A DNA stretch of 64,000 nucleotides from Hydnum rufescens UP504. Its lineage: Eukaryota; Basidiomycota; Agaricomycetes; Cantharellales; Hydnaceae. The notes below the pieces were generated by a model. It was not told where the DNA came from, searched no databases, and saw only the letters and a program-made list of their open reading frames with translations. How positions within the stretch are numbered: the stretch's first letter is position 1; the number at the start of each line of letters is the position of its first letter. The stretch is from the NCBI GenBank assembly GCA_014904985.1, contig MU128913.1, positions 161,372 through 225,371 on the forward strand, in the 5' to 3' direction. This document shows positions 11,453-22,145 of the stretch, in pieces. The translations under genes and the position numbers were made by a program.

Positions 11453-12622
11453 TTATTTTATTTTTACCCGATCGATATCTTGATTGCAAATATCGGCAGG
11501 AGATAAAGCAGCGGCGACGCCATCGTAAGCGATCAGCGTGTACATGGCGGACTGTGGCGGTGTGCACGGATCACGGAATGCAGGCCCGATGATTGTCACG
11601 GAACCAAAATGTAGCAAAAAAAACGCGGTGGCCATCAGACCGGAACGGCCGGCATTCTGAATCCTCAGAAGACCACATCCATGTTCGAGGAATCTCATTG
11701 TGTCTTCTATGCTCACGGTCGAATAGGACATTCTGCCACCCTCCAGTGCCATCTCATTGTCATCACAAAAAGCAGTCAAATGATGAATGAAAAAACGGAT
11801 CGAGGTCGCCGGAGATGGAATATGGAATGTGATGGAAAGATCCTAGGCGCTCGCGGTGGCCTTTGTAAATGTTTTTTGCAATCTAGTGAAATTCCTTGGG
11901 ATATAGAAATCTCGGCGGCAGAGGGCGGGGTTACGGAATCCGGCCGGTCTCCCACCGGCCCCAAATTGTACGCCAGTGGTAAGCCCAAGGGTCCCCTATC
12001 TAGCCTCCTTACCAAAAGGCGCCGCGGATCATGTCCATCTCGTCTTGATCTGGGACGATTCCACCAGTCTGGGAAATCCGCGAATCCCCCAAATACTGCA
12101 TGGCGTGGGAGGCCCCCATGGATTGTGAGACACGAAAGAATCTCTCAGATATCAGAGAAGGGATTAGCTGTGTGCTTCGGTTGCTCGGCTTCCTGCGGTA
12201 ATATTTCCCAGCGACGTATTCTTTCAGAGATGCTTCTGAGGCTCGAGAGTGTATACGTCGTTAGGTGGGTATCGCCCCTCAATGGCCGCTAGCTTCAGTA
12301 TCTCGTCGAGCTTCTTGATTGAAGAAAGTTTAGTTGCGAGTACCAAATCTCTCTTTCGAGAGAATGCGGCCCAACATGAACAAAGGACAGCGTGGGCAGA
12401 ATGGATCGAGGTTGATCTCTTCGATTAGAGGTAACACATATCGGATGGAGGTTTCGCGAGCCTCGGGATGTCTTAATGTATTAAGGGGGTCCAAACCAGC
12501 TTGGTTTTAATTTTCAAGAGTAGTGTGATGATCCGACGAGCATATGCACGCAATGAATAAGGGGCACCGGGAACGGGCACCGCCCTCGATGCACGAAAGG
12601 AAGCCGTGGAAGGAGAGGCCAT
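11453..12622 (-). CDS. unrecognised multi-exon gene (possibly two)
   Basis: ATG at 12,622 on the complement starts MASPSTASFRASRAVPVPGA, basic and Ser/Ala-rich like an organelle leader. Coding-like segments follow in several frames: ETSIRYVLPLIEEINLDPFC (about 12,460-12,380), KKLDEILKLAAIEGRYPPND (about 12,320-12,260), and ISQTGGIVPDQDEMDMIRGA (about 12,080-12,020, followed by a GTAAGG donor). Near 11,779-11,453 is a frame with a hydrophobic stretch. The join between them is unclear and the last part may be a separate gene. No family recognised. The start lies 41 bp from the divergent Atl1-like gene, so the two probably share a promoter. Confidence 0.45.
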
Positions 12623-12663
12623 GAGGGCACAGCGGAGTTTTCCAGATCGATTAATTTCACCAG
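12623..12663. promoter_or_regulatory. putative 41-bp bidirectional promoter / 5' leader
   Basis: The two divergent ATGs (12,622 on minus, 12,664 on plus) are separated by only 41 bp. The 5' leaders must overlap each other or transcription must start inside the opposite gene. The spacing is seen directly; the regulatory role is inference. Confidence 0.4.
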
Positions 12664-13143
12664 ATGGACGGAGGCGAGTTCCACGCGAGCGTGTACGAGG
12701 CTGTCAGGCAGATTCCGCCAGGACGAGTGACATCATATCGTAGCTATCATGATTCCGTTGAACATTGAGGCTACGAACGATTGCTGAGCACCCACACGAT
12801 GTGTTCACAGGGTCATATTGCGTTATTGATCAGTATGCCAAGGCATGCGAGACATGTCGGTAACGGTGGGCAGCTTCTCCTTCCCCTTCCAGGGTATTCC
12901 CCCCATGCCCCGTCCTCCAGAGTGCAGCTTCTGAAGTCAGAATGTTTAGCACTGAAGTTTTTACCGGAAGATACGGATGTGCCCTGGCAGCGAGTGATTG
13001 GTGCTTCTGGTCAGATTTCTTCAAGGGGCCCTGGAACGACTGGCGCAGAGAGACAGAGGGCTGCCTTGGAGGACGAGGGAGTCGTTGTTCAGGAGATGCG
13101 AGTAAACCTGAATCAGTTTGGGTGGTTCCCGGCATCCCTGTAA
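12664..13143 (+). CDS. atl1: alkyltransferase-like protein (Atl1 family)
   Basis: Non-enzymatic relative of O6-alkylguanine-DNA alkyltransferase. Family members bind O6-alkylguanine and hand the lesion to nucleotide excision repair. Exon 1 from ATG 12,664: MDGGEFHASVYEAVRQIPPG then RVTSY. Exon 2 near 12,811 gives GHIALLISMPRHARHVG, followed by a GT-AG intron (AACG/gtgggc to ttag/CACTG) and exon 3 ALKFLPEDTDVPWQRVIGA, ISSRGPGTTGAERQRAALED, ending FGWFPASL at 13,143. The reactive cysteine of true alkyltransferases (PCHR) is tryptophan here (PWQR), the hallmark of Atl proteins. The first intron is not fully explained: GTAGCT at the end of exon 1 and CACAG before GGTCAT give a one-base phase conflict. 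Length is near Atl1's usual 108 residues. Confidence 0.85.
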
Positions 13144-13398
13144 TTCAATCATATTGGAAATGGCCAGATCATTTTGTACGGCGCCGTTAGCAATTAGGCT
13201 CCTCATCGTCCCCATCGTTCTCGGCGATCTCCCCTTGTGTATGACGACATAGCGGACGCCACCGGGCATCGCTGGGCCCACTGATTGTCAGGGTCTTCGG
13301 GGATTCGTCCTTAACACAAATAAACACGTTTAGTTCGGGAGGGTGACCGCAATGTTCCTTCTTTCTCCACTCTCTGCAACGGCTTACCATCACGACGA

Positions 13399-16300
13399 AT
13401 GGCTGCACAAGACGACAGAGAACGGGGCGGCGAACATGGCCTCCCCAATAGCAGAATCGACACTGACCTCCAATCTCTAAGGGATCAGAGCTCGTCATCG
13501 CATCTGCTCTCTCGTTCGCTTCCTGATCTTGCAATTCATCCTACTTCTGCTGCTGCTGCTCCGTACGAAACTCATGTCTCTGGTGATGTTGACACTCATG
13601 CCTCTTCCAATTCCAATCCCACTCCAAGCACACCCAACACAACAAACCGACACAGTATACGACACAGAAGACGAGTTCAGTGGGCGATAAGCCCCTCATC
13701 GGCATCAACTGTGCCGCCTCAACCTCGCAACCAACCGGAAAATTTTATACCAAGATTATCGTCGTTGGATGAATTAGGAATTGACGTATGGCTATTTTGT
13801 TATTCCATTCATTTAGGTCGTTCCTGACATCCCCCCGACTTCTACCAATGGTCCTTCTTACGTACACCTCGGTGCTCCCTGTCGAATGTAAAAACAACCA
13901 ACCCCCGACCTCTCAGCCCACTGGATTCGCCACTTTACAGGCAGCTCTCCAAAGACACAACTCCAATCCTCATCATGCGCCTGCCAGCCCACCCGATACT
14001 CCTGATGCATCCACCCCCTCTCATTCCTATCCCCAGTCCCGGGCGTCCCAATCTACTTCATCATCTCCGCCCGCTTCCCCATCCCCTTACACCCGTACCC
14101 CAGCTGAGGCCGACACGGCCACCGGGCCAGCCAGCGCCTTGCTCCATGATAATGATCCTGCTCTGGCGCACATTCCCCCTGGAGAGACGCAAGGCTTGCC
14201 GGCTCCGATTCACAGAGCTCCAACATTCCAGCGCGAAGCCAATTTACTTGTCAGAGCCCACTCTCGTAAAGTATTTGGTTTTGGATGGAGATCACGTCGT
14301 TCTCCTTCTGTCAAGACGGATGGAGGAAAAGGCGAACAAGAGAAGACGAAGACGAACCTTGCGTCGGGTGGGGTACCAGCCCACGGACGACGAGCTCAAA
14401 ATCTGAATAGAGACGTCTCCAATTTTGGCCGTGACTCCAAGGAGAGGATCGATCTCGAGAGACGCGGCGCGTCTGACGCCCGCTTAGACATGCGTTTTCG
14501 ATCTGGTCCCCACTACGGACACGGTGATACGGATGGAAGCCTGTCGGGTTCTACCACCGCCGCGTCTTCCATTCACGCTGGTACGGGTGGTATTTTATCT
14601 TCCCTTCTCGCGCTTTATGGTCAGCAACACCTGCACTCCGCCAGTCAGAGCGAGGTTTGCGTCTTCCACTTCACTTTAGCACCATGGCCCGAATCTAACT
14701 TTCAGTGTGGTCATAATAGCGAGAAGACGATTGGGACCGGCGAGACGAACGTAAATATCGTCCTGGTCCTGGCTCGACAGACGCGGGCCAAGGTCATGAT
14801 CATAAACGCAAGGACTCTCAAGAGGAGAAACGCGATTCGCTCAAGGAAGGTGGATCACCCTCCAAGCACAGAGGCATGAACCCGGTCAAACCTGCCCTCC
14901 GCCTCGTCAGTGACAGCCTGGCCCCAAGACCTGCGGCTGCCCGCAATAGTGGTGGTGTATTCGGTGGATTGATAGCCAGCACTGGAAATATCGCTGGTGC
15001 GGCTACGCCAGCTGCCAGTACGATTGCTCCTACAGTTGAGCGACCCGGGTATCATGTCTCTCGGTCAGTGCTCTATCTACCTTGCCTGCTTCGTTGGGCA
15101 ATATAATCGGTGCTGACAACTGCGACGTTACCATTTTATTCAGGTATTCTTGGGACACCGGGAGGATCATGCAAAAGAGGGACAACGAGACTCTGAAACA
15201 ACACAAACGTTCACGTTTTGGCTCTCAGCCAAGCCTGCTGGGCGTCTCCGAATCCGCTACGCCCATCACCGACAACAATGCCTCGGCCAGTGTTCGGGAT
15301 GGTCCCGAAAGGAAGCAGACTTCTCAATCGTCGAATGCAGCAGGAGCCAACGCGGTCGTGGGGACGGTCTCCGAACCGCCTTCGCCCAACCACCCCCACC
15401 CCCTGGTGTCGCGGTCTCAACAAATAAATGGGAGTCCGGCTGCGTTAGATTCGCACGGTGATAACGTAGCAACTGCGAAGAGAGCGAGTTGGGCGGACTC
15501 GTTCCTTCCGCATGGATTCCATGCGCCAACTCCACTCTTTTCTGCCCCTAAGATCCCTTCTCCCGCTGACAGCGAGACCAGTGTAGAATGGCATGAAAAG
15601 GAAACCATCCGCCATAGACGTGATGCGAAACGACATAAGGAGAAGCGGAGACGAGAGGAAATTTATGTGAGTTTTATTTCGGGTTGGGGCTATGATGCAC
15701 CCTTTGGTGCGTGTGTATGGGACACGGAGTCCTGACACTCTTGCGGCAGATCACGATGCACGTGGCAGAGCTTTTACAGCGACAAGAATTCATTCTTAAA
15801 TTGACTCGAGCTCTGATGATGTTTGGCGCGCCCTCCCACCGACTCGAGGCTCAAATCCAAGCCACCGCCAAAGTCCTCGACATCCAACTATCGTGCATGT
15901 ATATCCCCAACGTCATGCTTTTCTCCTTTGACGACGTCGCCACCCACACGAGCGAAACCAAGATCCTGAAGCAAACAGCGAACCTCGATCTTGGGAAACT
16001 GCACGATGTCTATATGCTCTACTGGCAGGTCATCTACGATCGGATCGGCGTCAATGAGGCCAGCGCGGATCTCGACATACTAATGCGCAAGCGTCCGATA
16101 TACAAAGGATGGGTAACGGTTTTGATCGGTGGATTGTGCTCTGCGTTTATCACCCCGGTATCATTTTCTGGATCTTTATCGATGCTTGTATTGCCTTCCC
16201 TCTCGGTTGTTTATTGGTCATGATCCAGAATTTCGCTCGTAGAAACGAGCTCTACACAAATGTTTTCGAGTGGGTTCAATTTATCCTAGACTTCTCAAGG

Positions 16301-17632
16301 GCGTAGGTGGCTTAGACCTTATACTTTCTCCCTCCAGAATAACGGTGGCGACTACCATCAGTTTCTTGGCTGCGGCGTTGGCGTCTACACACCGTTTTTG
16401 CTACGCGGCCGTCGCCAGCGGAGGCGTCGTACTTGTTCTCCCTGGGTATATCGTTCTCACCGGTAGTCTCGAGCTGGCTTCGAGAAGTATCATCTCTGGT
16501 GCCGTTCGAATCGGATATTCGGTCATATATGCGTGAGCCATCTGTCCCTTCGAAATGAGGGTATCTGCGGTAGTTGATCTGACGCATGCATGTTTTTCTT
16601 TGGTGCTTTTTTTGTATTTGGGTCCCTGAACTAGGCTGTATTTGGGATTCGGCTTGGCCATTGGAGGAGAAATGTACCACCAGATCAGTGGGCAGACTAT
16701 CTTCAATGGTAATGATTACACGTGTGCTTCGACACACAGCCGTACTGGACCGTGGTATCAGCGTACTCCTTCCCTTTGGTGGGGTGAGTGAAGAGTTGGT
16801 TACTCTGGATATGACCCGTAATTCGAGGGAACTGATTTTGGGTAAAATTTTTTTTTCAATGGCCGTAAAGCGTTCCTGTGCGTCCCAATGTACAGTCTCG
16901 TCTTGAGTTTGCGGAATCAGGCACCGATTAGACGCAAAGAGCTCGTGAGTAACTTGTCCGTTTGCGGAGTTGTTTTTTAAATGGCTGACGTTTCCTGTTC
17001 GCTGCCGCGATCTCCTTTTAGCCTGTCAGTATCCTCATTGCCTGTGCTGGATGGGCTGCAAATCATTTTGCGGCTAAGAAGTTCGTTAATCGGAGTGATA
17101 TCACTTCAGCGATCGGGTGAGTCGTTCCTGCGCGGGCGGAAACCCACCGTACCTCTCCGTCGAAGAGTTCTACGATCTTGAGGTATTGATACTGTCGCTC
17201 CTATCCGTATTGTTCTATCTAGTTCGTTTGCCGTGGGCCTCGCTGGCAATATATACGGTAGGTTTGCTTATGGCAACGCATTCGTAGTCATGGTACGTCG
17301 GAAATTCTTTTTTTTTTTTTGAACATCACCTACCCTACCCCGGGGGAGCCGAAATCCCCAAGCCCCCTGATCTCTTAATCTCTTACGCACTTCGTTTCAT
17401 GCAGATAACTGGGGTGCTTTTCCAAGTCCCGAGTGGCCTAGCGAACGGCGGGCTTCTGGCCTTCTCGAACGAATCGCTCGTGGGGAGCAGCACTACTTAT
17501 TCGCAAGGATTCTCGGTGGCGGAGCAGCTGGTCTCTGTCGCGATTGGCCTCACGGTCGGCCTGTTCGTGTCTACCGTCGTGGTGTATCCTTTTCGCAGTA
17601 ATCGCCGAGGAGCGGGCTTGTTCAGTCTTTGA
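13399..17632 (+). CDS. Prm10/ThrE-like multi-pass membrane protein (DUF1212)
   Basis: Member of the fungal pheromone-regulated membrane protein 10 family, related to bacterial threonine/serine exporters (ThrE). The fungal substrate is unknown. ATG 13,399 begins a long Ser/Pro/Thr-rich cytosolic N-terminus (to about 15,660). The first intron appears to be 13,785-13,815; TCTTAC/gtacac joins to CAG/CCCACTGG near 13,920. The conserved part begins ITMHVAELLQRQEFILKLTR (15,750) with MFGAPSHRLEAQIQATAK, then VMLFSFDD. Membrane helices follow: GWVTVLIGGLCSAFITP, FIDACIAFPLGCLLVM, TVATTISFLAAALAS, GGVVLVLPGYIVLTGSLELA, PVSILIACAGWAANHFAAKK, and the last at 17,500-17,590. It ends VVYPFRSNRRGAGLFSL. About eight introns. 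A one-base frame slip sits in the conserved FSGS-FIDA segment near 16,170. Confidence 0.82.
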
Positions 17633-18070
17633 AAAAAAAAAAAAAAAGCGAAAAACGAAAAACGAAAGGGGAGTACGGGACCGTGCTGGGGCTTTGGGCG
17701 GTTGATCCCTCTCCCCCCACTCTCACGCGATGGCAAAGGTCCTGATGAGATATATCTTAGATTTTTTTTTCTTTCTTCCGATTTGTTTTCTTGTTTGTTT
17801 ATCATTACTTCAAAGTCAACCTCCTTTTCTCTGGCCAGTGCCCTCTCCCACCCTTGATAAAGATGCGTTTGCACGGACCAAAGTATGTATGTATGTAGAT
17901 CATACCTAGACATCAAGTACCGACAAAAATGACCGTGAACGGCAACGATATCATCAATGGAACCAAACATTTTAATTTTTGTAACAGTTAGTCAACAAAC
18001 TAAGGTATTACAAAAAAAAAGGCGCGGATCGTTGATTCCATCCACCACTGCCTATCATACCATCATAAGT
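17633..18070. other. 3'-3' intergenic space
   Basis: Convergent 3' ends of the ThrE-like and SPATA20-like genes. Holds an A-run (17,631-17,647), a T-rich patch (17,762-17,810) and a GTAT tetranucleotide run near 17,884-17,898. No gene seen. Confidence 0.5.
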
Positions 18071-21000
18071 CTACAGCACCAATTTTCTAACCTGCTCCAA
18101 TGTCTTTACTGGCAATTGGCAAGTAAAGCCCTCGCACAACCTCACATTCTCCTCAATCGGCTTCCCAGCCGCGCGCTGCCGCTCAACGTAGTCCACAATA
18201 TCCTTGATCACCTCGTTCCGTGCCGCCAGCCCAGTGGGCAGCGCATCAGGATCAATACGAATCAGCACGCCATTAGGAATGAACGTCTCTCCGCGGATGA
18301 TGTTGATGTATTCCTGCACAGTGGGGGACGACGGCGAGCCCAGGACGATGAATTGGCGATGGCCGGCCTGATGGCAGAGGAGCGCCGCAAGAGACGCTGC
18401 CACTGCCCGAGGCGTCTGTTCGAGCATGGACGATAGCAGGGCGGATGTGTCCGTGATACGGCTCAAGTACAACTCTGCGTGCGAACTATCGAAATGAGAC
18501 AATCGAGATAGGTTGGAGATCGTGATAGAGACTGCCGAAGGCTCGGCTCCGTCCTATATGAGAACGGAACGCCGAGGGGGTTTATTCGTCAACGCGTGCA
18601 CTAAAACAGCAACCGGCTGGACACTGCAGACCTGATTGTCTTTTTGCCGGATGAGGATGTACTCATCTTCAACACTGGTAAAGTATCCGCCGTTCTTTTC
18701 ATCCCAGAATAGCCGATCTTGTGTCTCTTGCAAGCGGATCGCCTGAAGAAGGTAATACTCTTTCCCAGATGCTTCATATAAATCGAGCAAGCCTGATGGA
18801 AACATCCCAACGTGTCAGCTAGTGCCCAGGGAGAGAGCACACGGAATCATAAAGTCCGTGTACCTCTGATGAAAAAGGCATAGTCATCTGCCTGGCCTCG
18901 AGGTCCTTTATCACCGTCACGCCATGTCCGATGCAGCTCGTAGGTCGCCTCATCGACCATGTTTTGGAGTACAAAGTGCGCAGCCTGCTCGGCTATGTTC
19001 AAGGCTCGAGATTGGATTGGGTAAGAACCATCCTTGGGCAAGAGTAAGGAAGCCAGAGCGTACGACGATATCTATGGTATTATATTCTTAGCGCTTGCTA
19101 GAAACGTTACAAGACGCTCCAACTGACCATGAGGCCATTCCACCCCGCAACAATTTTGTCGTCCAAATGAGGCCTTGGTCGATTTTCATCTCGCCACTCC
19201 TTGAGGATTGTAAGGGAAATGGTCAATAGACGCTCGGTCTCCTCCACGGATAAATCGCAGTCCTTGGCAACTTGTTCGACAGACGCAGCGTGATAAAGGA
19301 CATTCTTTTTTTAACGGAATTACAGTATGCGCCTCAGCAATGAAGATTTCAGGTCGATGATCGTGACTCACTTGGTGACGTAATTCTCCCTCGATATCGG
19401 TTACGGGATCGACATTCCCTTCATCTTTAATGCCGAATCTGCGCTTGAAGACCTCCGCGGCCTTTGTTCCCTTCGTTAGGCCATGACTGAGGAAGATCCC
19501 GTCGATTTCCTGAGCAGTCCACACGTAAAATGCGCCCTCTTGAGATCATTTCAAAGGAATGGGACATATTAACCATGGGAGCAAGGCAGATGAATCCGCA
19601 GGACTTACCACGAGTGGACCCCCCGCCCTTTTGATTTTCCCCGGCCCTTCAAATGCCTTTCTTGAATCCGCATCCTCCGCACTCCAAAATGCGGCAGAGT
19701 TTCCACCTTGGCGCGCATCACGGTTACTGAACAAATCTCGTTCTACGTATTCCAGGATATTGGCCGTTAAATCTCGCAGCAGCTGGCGGTCTGAAGTGGA
19801 CGAAAGGAGTCGAGGGGCGAGAAGCGAGAGCGAGAGTGCTGATATTGATAGTTGGGCTTGGTCATAGCTATGTCGGCCATTGTAAAAACGCAGAAGAGAA
19901 CAGTTATTCCTGTGGGAAAAGGGAACACCCTCGAACTGACATTACTACTCACAGCATTTTTTCAAAATGGGGCACATGCCACTACAGCCGAAGGCATCGG
20001 AGAAATGTAGAATCAGCCTACAGCGGTCTATCCCACCACGGGACAAGGAATCGGCGGCTCACACGTTCGTCGACGCTATAGCGCGCGATCCCACCACCGA
20101 TATGATCCCTTATTCCGCCCTCCCAGATTCCTCTCAAGTTCGAATAGCCATCATGGCCGCATGTTTTTGGGTCTCCAGTGGGTTGGGTTGTATCTGGACT
20201 CCTGTCTTCGAACCTGCCTCACTCGATGGCGGGGGGGAGAGGACAGCATAGGTTGCGAGAAAATCGAGGGTTTGTGCTGGAGTTGGGAATTTTGGGCCTC
20301 GTTGACCGAATCCCCCGTAACGAATATCGAACTTGGAAGAAAGATCGTCGTATAGTTTGGAGCTAAGGGAATGGAGAGAAGTTCCCAGGGATAGTGAAGT
20401 GGGAGGTGCTGGGGCTGTAGCTGCTCGTAGTTGATTGAGGATATCTGTGGAACTTGAGATCACTTCATCTTGTTTTTCAGTCCAGCTGTGTAGGGGGAAA
20501 TGATGAAATTGCGGCGGGGAGTGTGTGAATGCGCGCACATCGAGGAGATATTTCTCAGAATACTGATGAACTGAATCCGTGGGAGATATGTTGCCGCAAA
20601 GATGGGCTTAAGTGTAGGCGTAAGGACTAGCATACGTTGTGCGATAAAAGATCAAGAATGTTCAGTGTCGCAATTCAAGAGACTGAAGTGGACAATAGGG
20701 TACCAACATATGCTCATAGGCCACCCGCCTCCCCCCGATGTGGCCTGCAAAAAAGTCATGTAGAGAGCGTCCACGTCAGGTCTCTCCTCTCGATCGACCT
20801 ACAACACAGATGAAAAGCTCTACATAAGTGGGAGTGAGAAGACTATGATAGATCCTACTTTGATGTTAAGAAATTTTTCGTTCATGACTTTGGCGACTTC
20901 CAAATCCTCGAAGCTCTCATGGGCGAGGACATGACACCAATGACATGCCGAATACCTGCATGGGCTGAATAAGGGAAAACCGCATATTGTGGGAGTAGAA

Positions 21001-21312
21001 CGCCACACACCCTACGGAGAGGAAGATCGGGACGTTGCGTTCGCGGGCCATGGTAAATGCAGCTGGAGACCACTCATACCAGTCAACCTAACCCGGCCAG
21101 CCAGAGATCGCCAATCAATATATGGAAAAACATAGGATGCATGGACGAACGGGGTTGGTCGCGTGCTGGAGAAGGTATGGACTCTTTGCATCTGCAAGTC
21201 TATTCAGTTTGGGCGCTTGGTGATCCATTGAGTGGTCCATTCGACGCAACCCGAGAGTGCGGTACGGTAAACGAGGCGATCTTTGAGATAAGACTCGCAG
21301 GGCGAGGATCAT
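18071..21312 (-). CDS. SPATA20/YyaL-like protein (thioredoxin-like plus six-hairpin domain)
   Basis: Conserved from bacteria (YyaL) to animals (SPATA20); biochemical role not established. ATG 21,312 begins [20 protein letters not shown], an Arg/Leu-rich, acid-free leader typical of mitochondrial import, then [20 protein letters not shown], the family signature. A small intron follows and the frame resumes at 21,093 with [20 protein letters not shown]. The thioredoxin-like motif [20 protein letters not shown] lies at 20,965-20,900 (C-H-W-C intact), followed by [20 protein letters not shown] and [10 protein letters not shown]. Middle exons (19,950-18,600) cover the alpha-helical barrel with [20 protein letters not shown]. 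The C-terminus has [17 protein letters not shown] and ends [20 protein letters not shown]. All family blocks are present in order, so it appears intact; middle exon borders are approximate. Confidence 0.88.
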
Positions 21313-22145
21313 CAACCTCTAATTGGGACAAACTCGACAACCTTGAAAGTTTAGTCACCTTAGGGGTCGCTTGTCACAGGCTGTCACACGTCCGTAGGGT
21401 TGCTTCCGCCTACCAGAGCCATCGACACCGGAGAACGCACGTACAACGAAGGAGAGAAGGCGCGATCGCCAGAGAGGCGCAATGAGTTTCTTTGCTTTTG
21501 AGGTTTGTACGGGCGTGAACAGTTTGGAGATGTACTCACACCTGCCGCACAGGTTGATGGGTTGGTTCAGGTTAGTGACTTTGGAAATCTAGCCCCAGCG
21601 GCCTCCCCGGGTGGCAACGATGCTTAGATCGGATATCAAAAGGGCGTATTTTTCAGAAAAAACACTAGAAAGAAGGCAATGACTCTTGGGCTACGTGGGT
21701 GGATTCGAAATCACCCGGCCGGCCATGTCGAGGGTGTGGCCATAGGACCTAAATATAAACTAGATGAGCTGTAAGCGGGCACGATTGGTGTTGGATAAAA
21801 TCGAAATACCTGATCTCATCTATCTAAATTAAACGTGGACTACATGTAGGAAAGAATATCTCGCACATGGGCCACGGGGGGCGCGAGTCGACAAGGTAAC
21901 AATAGTACGCGAAGGAGAGGGGGAAGGTGGAGAGGAGGTTGGTGGCGAATTTACGATACGGCGCTGAAAAAAGGAATTCAATACATTCCCACCTTGCGGC
22001 ACGTGCCGACCTCACTCAAGTTGGCTGTGGGGCCAGGCTAGACTGCCTCCTGGGCCAAATCCCAACCGACGATTGCTTTTATTCCTCAAAAATAATCCAT
22101 TCCTTATTTATCTTTCTTCCCATACCCTCCTCGAGCCTTTTCGTC
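21313..22145. promoter_or_regulatory. divergent intergenic region
   Basis: About 0.8 kb between the SPATA20-like start (minus) and the BAR-like gene start (plus). A C/T-rich leader precedes the plus-strand ATG (22,080-22,140). No coding sequence supported; the open frame reaching upstream of 22,146 is not needed for the protein. Confidence 0.45.

Noticed and set aside
13788..13900. Hydrophobic frame MAILLFHSFRSFLTSPRLL as a new gene start
   Set aside because: It is intron sequence read through; the exon frame VVPDIPPTSTNGPSY splices to PTGFATLQAALQ.
21927..22145. Upstream extension of the BAR-like protein frame
   Set aside because: The extension lies in the divergent promoter and lacks protein-like composition; ATG 22,146 follows a typical pyrimidine-rich leader.
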